Shown here: one piece after another, positions 24,201-32,424 of the stretch
Position numbering within the stretch: the stretch's first letter is position 1
How the letters are laid out: every line of letters begins with the position of its first letter
Source of the DNA: CAZWLD01 sp964634685
GTDB taxonomy: Bacteria > Bacillota_I > Bacilli_A > Acholeplasmatales > JAEDCM01
DNA length: 33,405 nucleotides
Assembly: GCA_964634685.1 (NCBI GenBank)
Contig: CAZWLD010000022.1
Coordinates: 1 to 33,405 of the forward strand
Direction: 5' to 3'
Notes under the pieces: model-generated
Told to the model about the DNA's origin: nothing
What the model saw: only the letters and a program-made list of their open reading frames with translations
The model's database searches: none
Position numbers and translations under genes: made by a program

Positions 24201-25877
24201 GACATTAATATACTTGATGGAATTACAATAATAAATAGTAAAGCTTTTGGCTATTGGTCAAAAATAGAATATATCACATTACCAAGTACTTTAGAAATTA
24301 TTGGAACTAGTGCATTTGTTGGTTGCCACGCTTTACAAGAAATTGAGATACCAAATGGCGTAATTAGCATTGAAAGAAGTGCATTCTCAGGTTGTGATAG
24401 CTTAAAAACAATTACTATTCCTTCAAGTGTAACAAGCATTGGAGCTATAGTTTTTGATGGGTGTACTTCATTAATTGATGTATATATTCCAACATCTGTA
24501 ACGAGCATTGGAGTTGGAATTTTTAGAGGATGTACATCTTTACAAAGTTTTACTCTTCCATTTATTGGTGGAGATTTGACTATAGAAGATTTGTTTATAT
24601 ATAGTTACGGTGATTCCGTTCCTACATCAATAAAAAAGATCGAAATCTTATCTAGCTGCACAGAAATTGGTGATAACGCTTTTGAGAGAATTATTAAGCG
24701 TTCGGATTTGGAGGTCATTATTCCAGATACAATAACAAGAATTGGTAATTATGCATTCTCAAAATGCACAAGCTTAGATTTTTTTAAGGTGCCAGCGAAT
24801 GTTAAGGAAATAGGAAATTATGCCTTCAGTGGCTGTACGAGCCTCGAAAGTTTAGATTTAAATGAAGGTTTAACAACAATTGGAAAGTATGCGTTCTATG
24901 ATTGTAATCTTCTTACAAGCATAAATATTCCTTCTAGTGTCACAAGCATTGGCTCATGCATTCTTGATGGTTGTACATCCCTTGCCAATATTAGGCTTCC
25001 ATTAGTTAATGCTAGTGGAGAAGCAGTATCAGCATTTTCATATTATTTCAATAGCCAAATTGCATCATTGACTGAAGTATATATTCGTGATGGAATAACT
25101 GTAATTAATGACAGCACCTTTAGTGGATGGAAGAATATAAAATATTTGTCTTTACCAAATACTTTAGAATCTATAGGTACAGAGTCCTTTTTCAATTGCA
25201 AGGCCTTAACAGAGATTGAAATACCTGATAATGTTACGATGATAGGAGAAAGTGCTTTTTCTGGTTGTTCAAGCTTAGGAAAAATCACCTTATCTTCAAA
25301 TCTATCATCAATTGGAAAGTCTGCTTTTTACAATTGTAGTGCCTTGACATCAATTACATTACCATCTTCATTAACTACTTTAGGAGAAAAAGCCTTCCAG
25401 AATTGCAGCTTGATTAAAACTGTAACTATTCCTAGTCAAGTATTAACTGTCGGCTCATACGCATTTAGTGGCTGCACATCACTTGAAAGTGTGACTATGC
25501 TAGAAGGCATCACAACAATTGACTCATATGCATTTAATGGATGTACGGCGCTTAAAACTGTTGATTTTGCTGATACTATAACAAGCATTGGCTCTAATGC
25601 CTTTGCGAGCTCTGGAGTTACCTCAATTAATTTACCTAGTGAATTGACATATTTAGGAAGTGATGCCTTTTATAGTTGCAAATCACTTACCTATGTAAGA
25701 ATGCATAACAAGATTAAAACAATTGGCGCACAAGCCTTTAGAAATTGTAGTAACTTAACAGCATTTTATTACACAGGAACTGTCAATGAATGGAATTTAA
25801 TTAGTAAAGGATCAAATTGGAAAACTAGTTCAGGTATTACGGAGATTTATTGTAGTGATGATACAATAACCTTATAG
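21297..25877 (+). CDS. Giant BspA-type leucine-rich-repeat surface lipoprotein with Cys/His modules
   Basis: 1526 aa. A signal peptide ends in VTAC, a plausible lipobox with Cys21; there is no LPXTG or C-terminal anchor, so an N-terminal lipid anchor is likely. Residues about 29-290 hold six repeats of about 40 aa, each with CxxC pairs and ending in xLGH (for example GHDLVHHD...PTCTEDGH...CTRC), plus a final half repeat; these may bind zinc. From about 310 to the end are BspA-type LRRs built on IPxSVTSIGxxAFxGCTSL, interrupted by longer LP-x-V-G...YYF or IY spacers. A block near 735-1070 recurs near 1075-1490, so a unit of roughly 340 aa was duplicated. Such proteins bind host or microbial surfaces, mucus, or matrix in other gut bacteria. 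The gene is monocistronic and bounded by a 56-bp direct repeat. Confidence 0.92.
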   Translation: MKKKIIFICFLSVFVIGVTACGIYFGTKHRHTLEPIPDIEFTCLEDGSHGGTRCKTCGEILTKPEIIKAHHLIIDVDKEEPLCDVAGHESGKKCSVCGEIISGLEIIEALGHDLVHYDELAPTCTEDGHNAYDACTRCSYTTYEKVDMLGHDLVHHDGLAPTCTEDGHNAYDTCTRCSYTSFELLEKLGHNEVYTEENVIPATCLLDGSYEYVCTCKRCELELSRETVAIDKLGHDLLHHDYLDPTCTEDGHYEYDECTRCDYTTIVKIDMLGHNYVEDVCLQCGNIYGTKAYLEMTEVSGNYTINGCRDMNEIRIFTIPSYVVEINDYGLSNCINLSTLVIPNTVTRIGEGALSGCFSLSDISIPFTGEKRISVNSLNQYPLGYIFGETSYINSLAVTQNFYDTSLSSLSSAVFYLPADLDYVRITDCSYVPTGALWNCNMLLFVEIGNKTQTIADKALYGCGGLTNLVIPFVGNTRVSLNSVNVNPLGYIFGTKSYTGGVSTTQSYTSSGTTNTKSYYIPSSLVYVSITDPGVIPYGAFQNCTYLKNIELSDKTTDIGGRAFYNCSGINSIDIPNSVLSIGSSAFYKCIGFEELTIPSSVKTIGNSAFSGCSNLTSITLPLVGNSSTAENIFTNYFGDSTGVPDKLEMVTILSGTTSICDNSFKNCAMIKRIKLPNTLEVIGSSAFYGCSSLFDICIPNSVTTIGSSAFRKCVEMTDIYIPESVTSIGKYCFAGCTSIESLTLPIVGGDASINNLFIYSSSDTIPTTLKKIEILSGCTEIGDNAFESVITRSDLRVIIPQTISIIGDYAFSKCTSLVSFDTPFDTEEIGSYAFNGCTNLSTINFHDNLLTIGSYAFKNCSSLSSISLEDNVNEIGSNAFVNCSSLASVYLNYGLNLIGSYAFQNCTKLTSLAIPSTVTSIDNYILSGCTSLQSIALPLVDVNGASVSSFSYYFGSGIDSDDMPLLTDINILDGITIINSKAFGYWSKIEYITLPSTLEIIGTSAFVGCHALQEIEIPNGVISIERSAFSGCDSLKTITIPSSVTSIGAIVFDGCTSLIDVYIPTSVTSIGVGIFRGCTSLQSFTLPFIGGDLTIEDLFIYSYGDSVPTSIKKIEILSSCTEIGDNAFERIIKRSDLEVIIPDTITRIGNYAFSKCTSLDFFKVPANVKEIGNYAFSGCTSLESLDLNEGLTTIGKYAFYDCNLLTSINIPSSVTSIGSCILDGCTSLANIRLPLVNASGEAVSAFSYYFNSQIASLTEVYIRDGITVINDSTFSGWKNIKYLSLPNTLESIGTESFFNCKALTEIEIPDNVTMIGESAFSGCSSLGKITLSSNLSSIGKSAFYNCSALTSITLPSSLTTLGEKAFQNCSLIKTVTIPSQVLTVGSYAFSGCTSLESVTMLEGITTIDSYAFNGCTALKTVDFADTITSIGSNAFASSGVTSINLPSELTYLGSDAFYSCKSLTYVRMHNKIKTIGAQAFRNCSNLTAFYYTGTVNEWNLISKGSNWKTSSGITEIYCSDDTITL

Positions 25878-25880
25878 TTA

Positions 25881-25936
25881 TAAAGAATATGGTTAAAAAT
25901 TAGTCGATTATGGTTAATTTTTAAACCATATTTTTT
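25881..25936. repeat. Direct repeat, right copy (56 bp, perfect); serves as LRR gene terminator
   Basis: Identical to 21124-21179. Starts three bases after the LRR stop codon and carries a fossil of the last coaX codons with their TAG, then the hairpin and six T. It acts as the LRR gene's terminator. Confidence 0.95.
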
Positions 25937-25970
25937 CTTAAAGATAAAAGCGGTACCACATACGAATTCC

Positions 25971-25999
25971 TTGTTTTAAAAGCTAATTTTGTATAAAAT
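25971..25999 (+). promoter_or_regulatory. Promoter of the phosphoglucomutase gene
   Basis: TTGTTT (25971-25976), 17-bp spacer, TAAAAT (25994-25999), 35 bp before the ATG. Confidence 0.55.
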
Positions 26000-26034
26000 A
26001 TATATTAGAGAAAAAGAGATACGAGGTGTTTTTT

Positions 26035-27708
26035 ATGTCATGGAAGGATAATTACCAAAAATGGGCTAATTATAGTGATTTAGATTTAGATTTAAAAAAA
26101 GAAATGGAATCAATGGATGAATCAAAAAAGGAAGAATGCTTTAGTCATGATTTAGAATTCGGAACTGGTGGAATGCGAGGAATTCTTGGAGCGGGAACTA
26201 ACCGAATGAATATTTATATGGTTCGTAAGGCTTCACTTGGCTTTGCTCGTTATTTAAATACCAAGGAAGGTGAAAAATCAATTGTCATTGCGCATGATAA
26301 CCGCTATCAATCAGTTGAATTCGCCAAGGAAACAGCCAAGGTTTTTGCGTCAATGGGATTTAAGGCTTACCTTTATAAGGAAATGCGCCCAACACCAACC
26401 CTAAGCTTTGCCGTTCGTTATTTAAAAACAACAGGTGGTGTTATGATTACCGCTAGCCATAATCCAAAGAATTACAATGGATATAAAATTTATGATGCGG
26501 ATGGTTGTCAATTAATTCCTTATGAGGCTGATCAAGTAATCGCAGAAATCAATAAAATTACTGATTTATTCAGCATTGAAACAAATAAAAATAGTGAGTT
26601 AATTACTTATTTAGATAGCGATATCGATGATGCTTATTTAGAAGCCTTAAAAACAATCGTTATTAATAATGATTTAAAGAAGGATTTTAAAGTTGTTTAC
26701 ACACCATTACACGGAACAGGTTCTGTCTTTGCGCCAAAGCTTTTACAATGGGCCGGCTTTGATGCGGTTTTAGTAGATGAGCAAATGGTACCAGACCCAG
26801 CCTTTAGCGCAACCAAAAACCCAAACCCTGAGGATGCTCGTGCCTTTGAGCTTGCGATTGAATACGGAAAGAAAAACAACGCAAAATTGCTTCTAGCAAC
26901 AGATCCTGATGCGGATAGAGTAGCCATTGCCGTTTTACACAATGGTGAATATCAATTATTAACGGGTAATCAAACAGGAGCATTATTAGTTAACTATATT
27001 CTTGAACAAAGAAGTAAGCTCGGAACCCTTCCTAAAGAGGGTTGGCTTTTCTCAACAATTGTTTCCTCACCATTAGCTTTAAAAATTGCCGATTCTTATG
27101 GATTAAAAACAAAATCGGTTTTAACAGGCTTTAAATTTATCGGTGAACAAGCCAAAATCTTAGAGACAAGCGAAGGAGAATATGTCTTTGGATCTGAGGA
27201 ATCTTGCGGATATTTGATCAAGGATTTTGTTCGTGACAAGGATTCCTTCCAGGCTTTATTAATGCTTTGTGAAATTTGTGCTTATTATCATGAACAAAAC
27301 AAAACAATGGTTGATGGCTTAAATGAAATTTATGAAAAATATGGCTTCTATAAGGAAGGCTTAAAGAATATTGTTCTTGAAGGTCTTGAGGGAAGCAAAA
27401 AGATCAATGAAATTATGGAATATTTCCGCAATAATGTTGTGGGCTTCAATTTCAGCAATATCGTTGCGAAGGAGGATTATAAATTAAGCCAACGCTCAGT
27501 TAATGGCTTGATTAGTGAATTAACTCTTCCGAAATCAAATGTTATTAAATATTTCTTTGAGGATGGATCATGGTTTGTCTTACGTCCAAGCGGAACTGAG
27601 CCAAAGCTAAAGGTTTATTACGGTGTTAAGGGTGAAAACCATGAGGATGCGAATAAGAAATTAGAAGAATTATCAAGTGAAGTATTAGCTTTAGTTAATC
27701 GAATTTAA
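26035..27708 (+). CDS. pgcA: Alpha-phosphoglucomutase / phosphomannomutase
   Basis: Interconverts glucose-1-phosphate and glucose-6-phosphate, feeding UDP-glucose and cell-envelope sugars; 557 aa, the size of the Gram-positive PgcA class. Motifs: GTGGMRG near the N terminus, TASHNPKNYNGYK (phosphoserine loop), DPDADRVAIA (Mg2+), GSEESCGYL (sugar), RPSGTEPKLKVYYG (phosphate binding). Start at ATG 26035 with GAGGTG six bases before it. Followed 14 bp later by an aminopeptidase gene in the same operon. Confidence 0.95.
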   Translation: MSWKDNYQKWANYSDLDLDLKKEMESMDESKKEECFSHDLEFGTGGMRGILGAGTNRMNIYMVRKASLGFARYLNTKEGEKSIVIAHDNRYQSVEFAKETAKVFASMGFKAYLYKEMRPTPTLSFAVRYLKTTGGVMITASHNPKNYNGYKIYDADGCQLIPYEADQVIAEINKITDLFSIETNKNSELITYLDSDIDDAYLEALKTIVINNDLKKDFKVVYTPLHGTGSVFAPKLLQWAGFDAVLVDEQMVPDPAFSATKNPNPEDARAFELAIEYGKKNNAKLLLATDPDADRVAIAVLHNGEYQLLTGNQTGALLVNYILEQRSKLGTLPKEGWLFSTIVSSPLALKIADSYGLKTKSVLTGFKFIGEQAKILETSEGEYVFGSEESCGYLIKDFVRDKDSFQALLMLCEICAYYHEQNKTMVDGLNEIYEKYGFYKEGLKNIVLEGLEGSKKINEIMEYFRNNVVGFNFSNIVAKEDYKLSQRSVNGLISELTLPKSNVIKYFFEDGSWFVLRPSGTEPKLKVYYGVKGENHEDANKKLEELSSEVLALVNRI

Positions 27709-27722
27709 GGAAGGCGATTTTC

Positions 27723-28994
27723 ATGGAAAAGGAATTTTATCAAAATAACCGCAAAAATTATTTAAACTGTGTTAATGATGGCTCTTTATCCGTATTTTTC
27801 TCGGGAAAGCAAATTACAAAATCAGCTGATCAATGCTATCCCTTTCAGGTTAACAATAATTTCTATTATTTGACTGGTATCAATAAGCCTGAAATGATTT
27901 TAGTTCTTGCGAAGGGCGCAAATCAAACGAGAGATTATCTTTTTATCGAAAAGCCAAGCGAATATGCATCCCTTTGGTTTGGCGATAAAATGCTCAAAAG
28001 TGAAGCTAGCCAAATTTCAGGTATTGCGGAGACCAATATTTTCTATTTAGAGGATTTTGAATCAACAATTCATCGTCTTCTTCAGGTTAGTAGAGCTTCG
28101 GTTTTTGGCTTCATCAATGATATGTATTTTGATTTAGAAAGAGAAGGCTTTGAGGCAATGCCTTCCCTTGGAAATCAATTTGCCAATAAAATTAAGGATA
28201 AATATCCGCATATTCGTATCAACAATGCCTACAACATTGTTTGCGTTTTACGTACCTACAAAGCTGACTGCGAGGTTGAGGCTATTTGTGATGCGATTGA
28301 TATCACGGAAGAAGGAATTAAGGCTTTGATGGTCAATGCGGCTCCAAATATGTATGAAAATGAGCTTGAATCATATTATGATCAAGTTATCAAATATCAT
28401 GGCTCTCGTGTATCCTTCACAACAATTGCGGCTTCTGGCGTAAATGGTACGGTTCTTCATTACGATGAGAATAATCAAGTGATGAAGGATAACAGTCTTG
28501 TTTTATTTGACTTGGGCTGCATTAGTCAATTATATTGTTCGGATATTACAAGAACCTTCCCTGTCAATGGTAAATTTACAGATCGTCAAAAGGAAATATA
28601 TTCAATTGTCTTAGAATGTAATAAGAAATGTATTGAATGGCTTCGCCCAGGTGTTACCTCCAAGGAATACAATGATTATGCAAGACAAATCTTAATTGAT
28701 GGCTGTAAAAGAATTGGCTTAATTAAAGAAGACCAAGAGATTAATAAATATTATTATCATTCAATTGGCCATTATCTTGGACTTGATGTTCATGACGTTG
28801 GCGAATATGTTACGCCATTTAAGGAAGGTATTGTCATTACCTGCGAGCCTGGTTTATATATCCGTGAGGAAGGCATTGGAATTCGTATTGAGGATGATGT
28901 CTTAATCACGAAGGATGGAGCTAAATGCTTAAGCTCAAATATTATCAAGGAAATTGATGATATTGAGGATTTCATGGCTAAATATTCTAAATAA
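27723..28994 (+). CDS. pepP: Xaa-Pro aminopeptidase (M24B)
   Basis: Removes N-terminal residues before proline; 423 aa, cytoplasmic. An AMP_N-type domain (about 1-165) is followed by the creatinase-fold catalytic domain. Metal ligands are visible: LFDLGCISQLYCSDITRTF (two Asp), SIGHYLGLDVHDVG (His), CEPGLYI (Glu) and IRIEDDVLI (Glu). No signal peptide. Cotranscribed with the phosphoglucomutase gene and ended by a strong terminator. Confidence 0.93.
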   Translation: MEKEFYQNNRKNYLNCVNDGSLSVFFSGKQITKSADQCYPFQVNNNFYYLTGINKPEMILVLAKGANQTRDYLFIEKPSEYASLWFGDKMLKSEASQISGIAETNIFYLEDFESTIHRLLQVSRASVFGFINDMYFDLEREGFEAMPSLGNQFANKIKDKYPHIRINNAYNIVCVLRTYKADCEVEAICDAIDITEEGIKALMVNAAPNMYENELESYYDQVIKYHGSRVSFTTIAASGVNGTVLHYDENNQVMKDNSLVLFDLGCISQLYCSDITRTFPVNGKFTDRQKEIYSIVLECNKKCIEWLRPGVTSKEYNDYARQILIDGCKRIGLIKEDQEINKYYYHSIGHYLGLDVHDVGEYVTPFKEGIVITCEPGLYIREEGIGIRIEDDVLITKDGAKCLSSNIIKEIDDIEDFMAKYSK

Positions 28995-29001
28995 AATATA
29001 G

Positions 29002-29030
29002 AATCGACCTTTTTGGTCGATTTTTTTTAG
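29002..29030 (+). terminator. Terminator of the pgcA-pepP operon
   Basis: AATCGACC (29002-29009) pairs with GGTCGATT (29015-29022), then a run of T. Confidence 0.9.
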
Positions 29031-29078
29031 TAAAATGCAATCATTTCCCTAATATATAAAATGAGGAGATGAAAATAA

Positions 29079-29714
29079 ATGAAAAAATTAGTTATTTTAA
29101 CTTTAGTTTTACTTGGAATTACGATGATGACGAAATCAACGAAAGCTTATAATTCCGATTATAGTACCTTCCGGGAGATTGTGATTGAGGGTAATCAAAA
29201 GCTTTTAGAAAATTGGACAGATAGTGAATATAAAAGCTATCTAGCCCCCACAAACAAAAGAAAAATGTTTGGCTGGAAAATTAATTATGTTTTAAAAAAT
29301 GCGCAAGCAACCTTTATTTCAGAGGTTTTATATTCCTATTACAATGATGGAACAACCGGTATGGATATCAAATTTACCAGTAATGAAGAAAATTCTTATA
29401 AGCGCGTAACGCAGGTGAAGGGAGGCTTATCACTAACAGGAAAGGCGTCAAACAAAAAGCTATCGGGTGGACTTGAGGCTAGTCTTGATACCTCATGTAC
29501 AGTAACTGATGAATATTCCTCAAAGGACACCTGGGAACAAAAGATTACCGTCGATCCCCAAACGAAGGTTGTTGTCTATATTGATGGAACGGCTAAGGTG
29601 ACCAATGGGTGTGCGACCAAATATTCAATGTTTTTGAAATGCTTTCAAGGTGCCTTTGAGATTTTTATTATTACATCCCAATATCCAAGGATTGAGAAAA
29701 CGAGGGTGAGATAA
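29079..29714 (+). CDS. Exported protein of unknown function, first gene of an ABC module
   Basis: 211 aa with a signal peptide (MKKLVILTLVLLGITMMT...STKA, likely cut before YNSDY). The mature part looks beta-rich; the C-terminal third (TWEQKITVDPQTKVVVYIDG onward) has alternating hydrophobic residues reminiscent of amphipathic strands, and two Cys (near 178 and 188) could pair. Not recognised. One-base overlap with the next gene ties it to a membrane protein, an ABC ATPase and a permease. By layout it could be an exported toxin or bacteriocin-like effector, or a substrate/partner of the transporter; this is speculative. Confidence 0.7.
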   Translation: MKKLVILTLVLLGITMMTKSTKAYNSDYSTFREIVIEGNQKLLENWTDSEYKSYLAPTNKRKMFGWKINYVLKNAQATFISEVLYSYYNDGTTGMDIKFTSNEENSYKRVTQVKGGLSLTGKASNKKLSGGLEASLDTSCTVTDEYSSKDTWEQKITVDPQTKVVVYIDGTAKVTNGCATKYSMFLKCFQGAFEIFIITSQYPRIEKTRVR

Positions 29715-30616
29715 TGATAAAAAAATTTATTTATATTTTTTTAATTGGGGTTATTTTGGTGACCCTATCATCAATTGTCTTAAGCTTTACCAAATCGACT
29801 AAGGCGAAAAAAACCTTATCCCTAAATACCGTTTATTCTTATGTTTATAACAATGAAACGGATATTATCGAAATACCATATTATCTTGATAGTAGAATTA
29901 ATAGCTTTAGTGATATTTCGCAAATTGAGGGCGCATATATTACTGATAATAAGCATAATAAATTAGAAATTAAATCATTAGATATTAAAAAAAATAAAGA
30001 GCACAGCTATCAAAAAAAGAAATATTATGGCTATATTTTTTTAGGAAGGTTGCCAGATTTAGAAATTACGATGCCGAAGGCTTATTTATTATTACAAGCC
30101 GCTGGTGAAGAAATGCAAATAGAAATCGGAAGCTTGATGATAAAAAAATATGAAAATATTGGAAATGAAGATAAATTGGCCATTGATGAGCTTTTTGGGA
30201 TTATTGATTCCTCTTTAGAAACACCAACAGGGATTGTCATTAGGCTTTATAATAAAACCGATAAGGCCATTAAGGTAAAGCGAATCGAATTAGCCAATGG
30301 CGTTTTGGCATCACCAAAGGAGATTAAGGTATTAGATGATACGAAAATTGGTAGTAAGGATGATATATCCAATCTTTTAGGCTATAAATATTCAATATAT
30401 GGCTCGGTAAGTGAAGAAGAACTTAATTTGATCGTCCCATCATATCAGGATGTAAGGATCCTTTTGCCTCTTAAATATCTAAATAATGCCTATATGTATA
30501 AATGTCCTCTTTTCATTTATTTTGATGATGATGTTTTAGTAAATGATGAATTTATGTTTTTTGATAATAATTTTGATTTGAGTCTTTTTCAAAAGGTCGT
30601 GATTAATAATGATTGA
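29714..30616 (+). CDS. Membrane-anchored protein of unknown function
   Basis: 300 aa. One N-terminal hydrophobic segment (about 4-25) is followed by an extracytoplasmic domain of about 270 residues rich in beta pattern; no C-terminal helix. The residues after the membrane segment read FTKSTKA, the same TKSTKA that ends the signal peptide of the preceding gene. It overlaps its upstream neighbour by one base and the ATPase gene by eight. It may be an accessory or immunity/receptor subunit. Not recognised. Confidence 0.7.
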   Translation: MIKKFIYIFLIGVILVTLSSIVLSFTKSTKAKKTLSLNTVYSYVYNNETDIIEIPYYLDSRINSFSDISQIEGAYITDNKHNKLEIKSLDIKKNKEHSYQKKKYYGYIFLGRLPDLEITMPKAYLLLQAAGEEMQIEIGSLMIKKYENIGNEDKLAIDELFGIIDSSLETPTGIVIRLYNKTDKAIKVKRIELANGVLASPKEIKVLDDTKIGSKDDISNLLGYKYSIYGSVSEEELNLIVPSYQDVRILLPLKYLNNAYMYKCPLFIYFDDDVLVNDEFMFFDNNFDLSLFQKVVINND

Positions 30617-31196
30617 ATTTCATAATGTTACGAAAAATTATCATAAAAGAAACGGTATTTTTAATGTCAGCTTTACAATTAATCGTAACGATTTTGTTAT
30701 TTTATCGGGAGAAAATGGTAGCGGTAAAACGACAACAATCAAGCTGATATTAAGTTTCTTGCGCCTTAATTCCCATGATGGCGGAAGGATAACTAATGAG
30801 TTTAAAAGCATAAGCTATATACCTGAGCGAATTGTTTTGCCTCCCTTCATTAAAGGAAAAGAATTTATTGAAGATTTACTTAAGCTTCAAAAGAATGAAA
30901 TTGATTATCAAAGCTATTTTGATTATTTAGGTCTAGATTCATCCATAATGATTGGCAGCTATTCGAAGGGGATGCGCCAAAAGCTCGGAATAATTCAGGC
31001 TTTAGTCTCAACATCAGAGCTAGTGTTACTTGATGAACCCTTAACAGGCCTAGATGAGGCAACCCAGGGTAAGGTGTTTAATTTATTAAAGGAATTGAAG
31101 GGCAAAAAAACAGTTGTTATTTCAACGCATAATTCGTTGTTGTTTGAATCATTATCGAATAAGCATTTGCATTTTGAGGCTGGGCGTTTGGTATAA
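30609..31196 (+). CDS. ABC transporter ATP-binding protein
   Basis: A 195-aa ATPase. Walker A GENGSGKTT (about 35-43), signature YSKGMRQKLGI (about 119-129), Walker B LVLLDEPLTGLD (about 139-150), switch His in STHN. This is the minimal nucleotide-binding domain without the extra C-terminal part common in drug/bacteriocin exporters (about 230-300 aa). It would power the permease at 31613-32329, from which it is separated by about 400 bp of decayed sequence, unusual for an ABC pair. Confidence 0.93.
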   Translation: MIEFHNVTKNYHKRNGIFNVSFTINRNDFVILSGENGSGKTTTIKLILSFLRLNSHDGGRITNEFKSISYIPERIVLPPFIKGKEFIEDLLKLQKNEIDYQSYFDYLGLDSSIMIGSYSKGMRQKLGIIQALVSTSELVLLDEPLTGLDEATQGKVFNLLKELKGKKTVVISTHNSLLFESLSNKHLHFEAGRLV

Positions 31197-31383
31197 AAAT
31201 TTTAAACCCACCGATTTCGAGAGGTTTATAGCAAATATGATATATATATAAAGAATTTCAAAGAGAAAATAGCCTAGGTATTAAATTACTGCTTTATATT
31301 AATCATAACATCTACGAATATTCTTGTTTGTGGCTTTGTTGTTTGTGTTTAGACAATTCTACCTTGTAGGAAAAGTGATATAA

Positions 31384-31616
31384 ATGTATATAGTTGATAT
31401 AACATTGGCAAGGGATATCTTTCGAGTTAAAATTCTCGGTTTATTACAACAAAATTTTATTATACAAGGAAATTAAATGGAGAAAATATATCGTCAGGAA
31501 TTAGTTATAAAAGGCTCAAATTAATTCAGACACGAAAAACGATATTAACAGAAATGGGGTGTAACATTTTTCCGAACTCTGCTAAAGAAGAGTGTCTCCA
31601 AATGTTAGATTTATGA
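31384..31616 (+). pseudogene. Decayed or frameshifted ORF between ABC ATPase and permease
   Basis: The 31197-31612 stretch has no intact gene. Two protein-like fragments in different frames overlap: A (31384-31476, begins MYIVDITLARDIF, ends QGN) and B (open from 31431 to TGA 31614-31616, ending KEECLQMLDL). At 31451-31457 the sequence A AAT TTT would move frame A into frame B by a -1 shift, giving about 76 aa. The TGA of B overlaps the permease ATG (ATGA), the usual sign of coupled genes, which suggests B was the true upstream gene end. I do not recognise the product. An inverted repeat (AACATTT 31563-31569 / AAATGTT 31600-31606, with ACTCT/AGAGT inside) may fold over the junction. Confidence 0.4.
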
Positions 31617-32329
31617 AGCTTGTGTGGATTCATTTTAAATACCAGATAAATATTAAGACATTGGTTTTTCTTGGCTTTTTTGGCCTTTTGTTGGTATTTG
31701 ATTTACTATATAATGCGGGAATATTTGCAAGTAGAGAAGAAAGAATAATTTATTATAAACAGTATTTTACACAATATCATAATGATAGTAGCTTTAATAT
31801 TTACATCATTTTATTGATTATGGCGGCATTTTTACCTTATTTAGGCGAAAATAATTATGATCAAATCTATTTATCCTTTTGTAAAAGGTCATATTTTGAA
31901 TCGACGAGACTTATCGCTAATAGTCTGTTTTTGTTTATGATTTGTTTATTTGTTTTTGCTTTTTATAATTTTATTCCGTCGCTCGTTTTGATTTATTATC
32001 ACTTTGAAATAAGAATTGTTAGGTTATTTTTGGATTTTTTTCTCCAGTCAGTTTTGGTAATGCTTATCTCATCAATATTGAAAAATGCTTTGAATAACGC
32101 TTTTGGGGGAATATTAACCTTTATTTTCTTTTATTTAGAAAAGATTATTTTTGATGATTTTGATAAGGATAAGGTTTCTTTTTTGATTAAAATGTTTTCT
32201 TATTTTTGTCCCATAATGATTTATAATGAAGGAAGCTATTTCTTTTTATATTCAGAGATTATGGCTGTTATGTCGATTATAATATACGGATTGATTGATA
32301 TTTTTATTTATAATAAAAGAAATCTATAA
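31613..32329 (+). CDS. ABC-type permease-like membrane protein
   Basis: About 238 aa with roughly six hydrophobic helices (near 19-40, 69-90, 107-135, 145-165, 175-195, 218-236), the build of an ABC-2-type permease. No signature motif beyond this. The start at ATG 31613 (KLVWIHFKY...) has no ribosome site, but its ATG overlaps the TGA of the decayed ORF before it, so it may depend on coupled translation. Alternative GTG at 31592. Presumably the channel partner of the ATPase at 30609-31196. Confidence 0.75.
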   Translation: MKLVWIHFKYQINIKTLVFLGFFGLLLVFDLLYNAGIFASREERIIYYKQYFTQYHNDSSFNIYIILLIMAAFLPYLGENNYDQIYLSFCKRSYFESTRLIANSLFLFMICLFVFAFYNFIPSLVLIYYHFEIRIVRLFLDFFLQSVLVMLISSILKNALNNAFGGILTFIFFYLEKIIFDDFDKDKVSFLIKMFSYFCPIMIYNEGSYFFLYSEIMAVMSIIIYGLIDIFIYNKRNL

Positions 32330-32389
32330 TTCCAATTTAATTTTACAATTCAATTGTGAAAAAATTTTTGGGGAAATGAAAAAAAATTG

Positions 32390-32418
32390 TTGACATAAGC
32401 TATGGGTTAGATTATAAT
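32390..32418 (+). promoter_or_regulatory. Sigma-A promoter of infC-rpmI-rplT
   Basis: TTGACA (32390-32395), 17-bp spacer, TATAAT (32413-32418): a consensus promoter, as expected for a translation operon. Confidence 0.92.
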
Positions 32419-32424
32419 ATTAGA

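Noticed and set aside
22200..25870. CRISPR-like or tandem DNA repeat array
   Set aside because: The repeats are degenerate, in frame and encode LRR units; no constant repeat/variable spacer pattern.
31197..31612. Structured non-coding RNA or retron-type RNA
   Set aside because: There is a local inverted repeat, but no reverse transcriptase or recognised RNA motif, and much of the stretch reads as protein-like fragments abutting the permease start.
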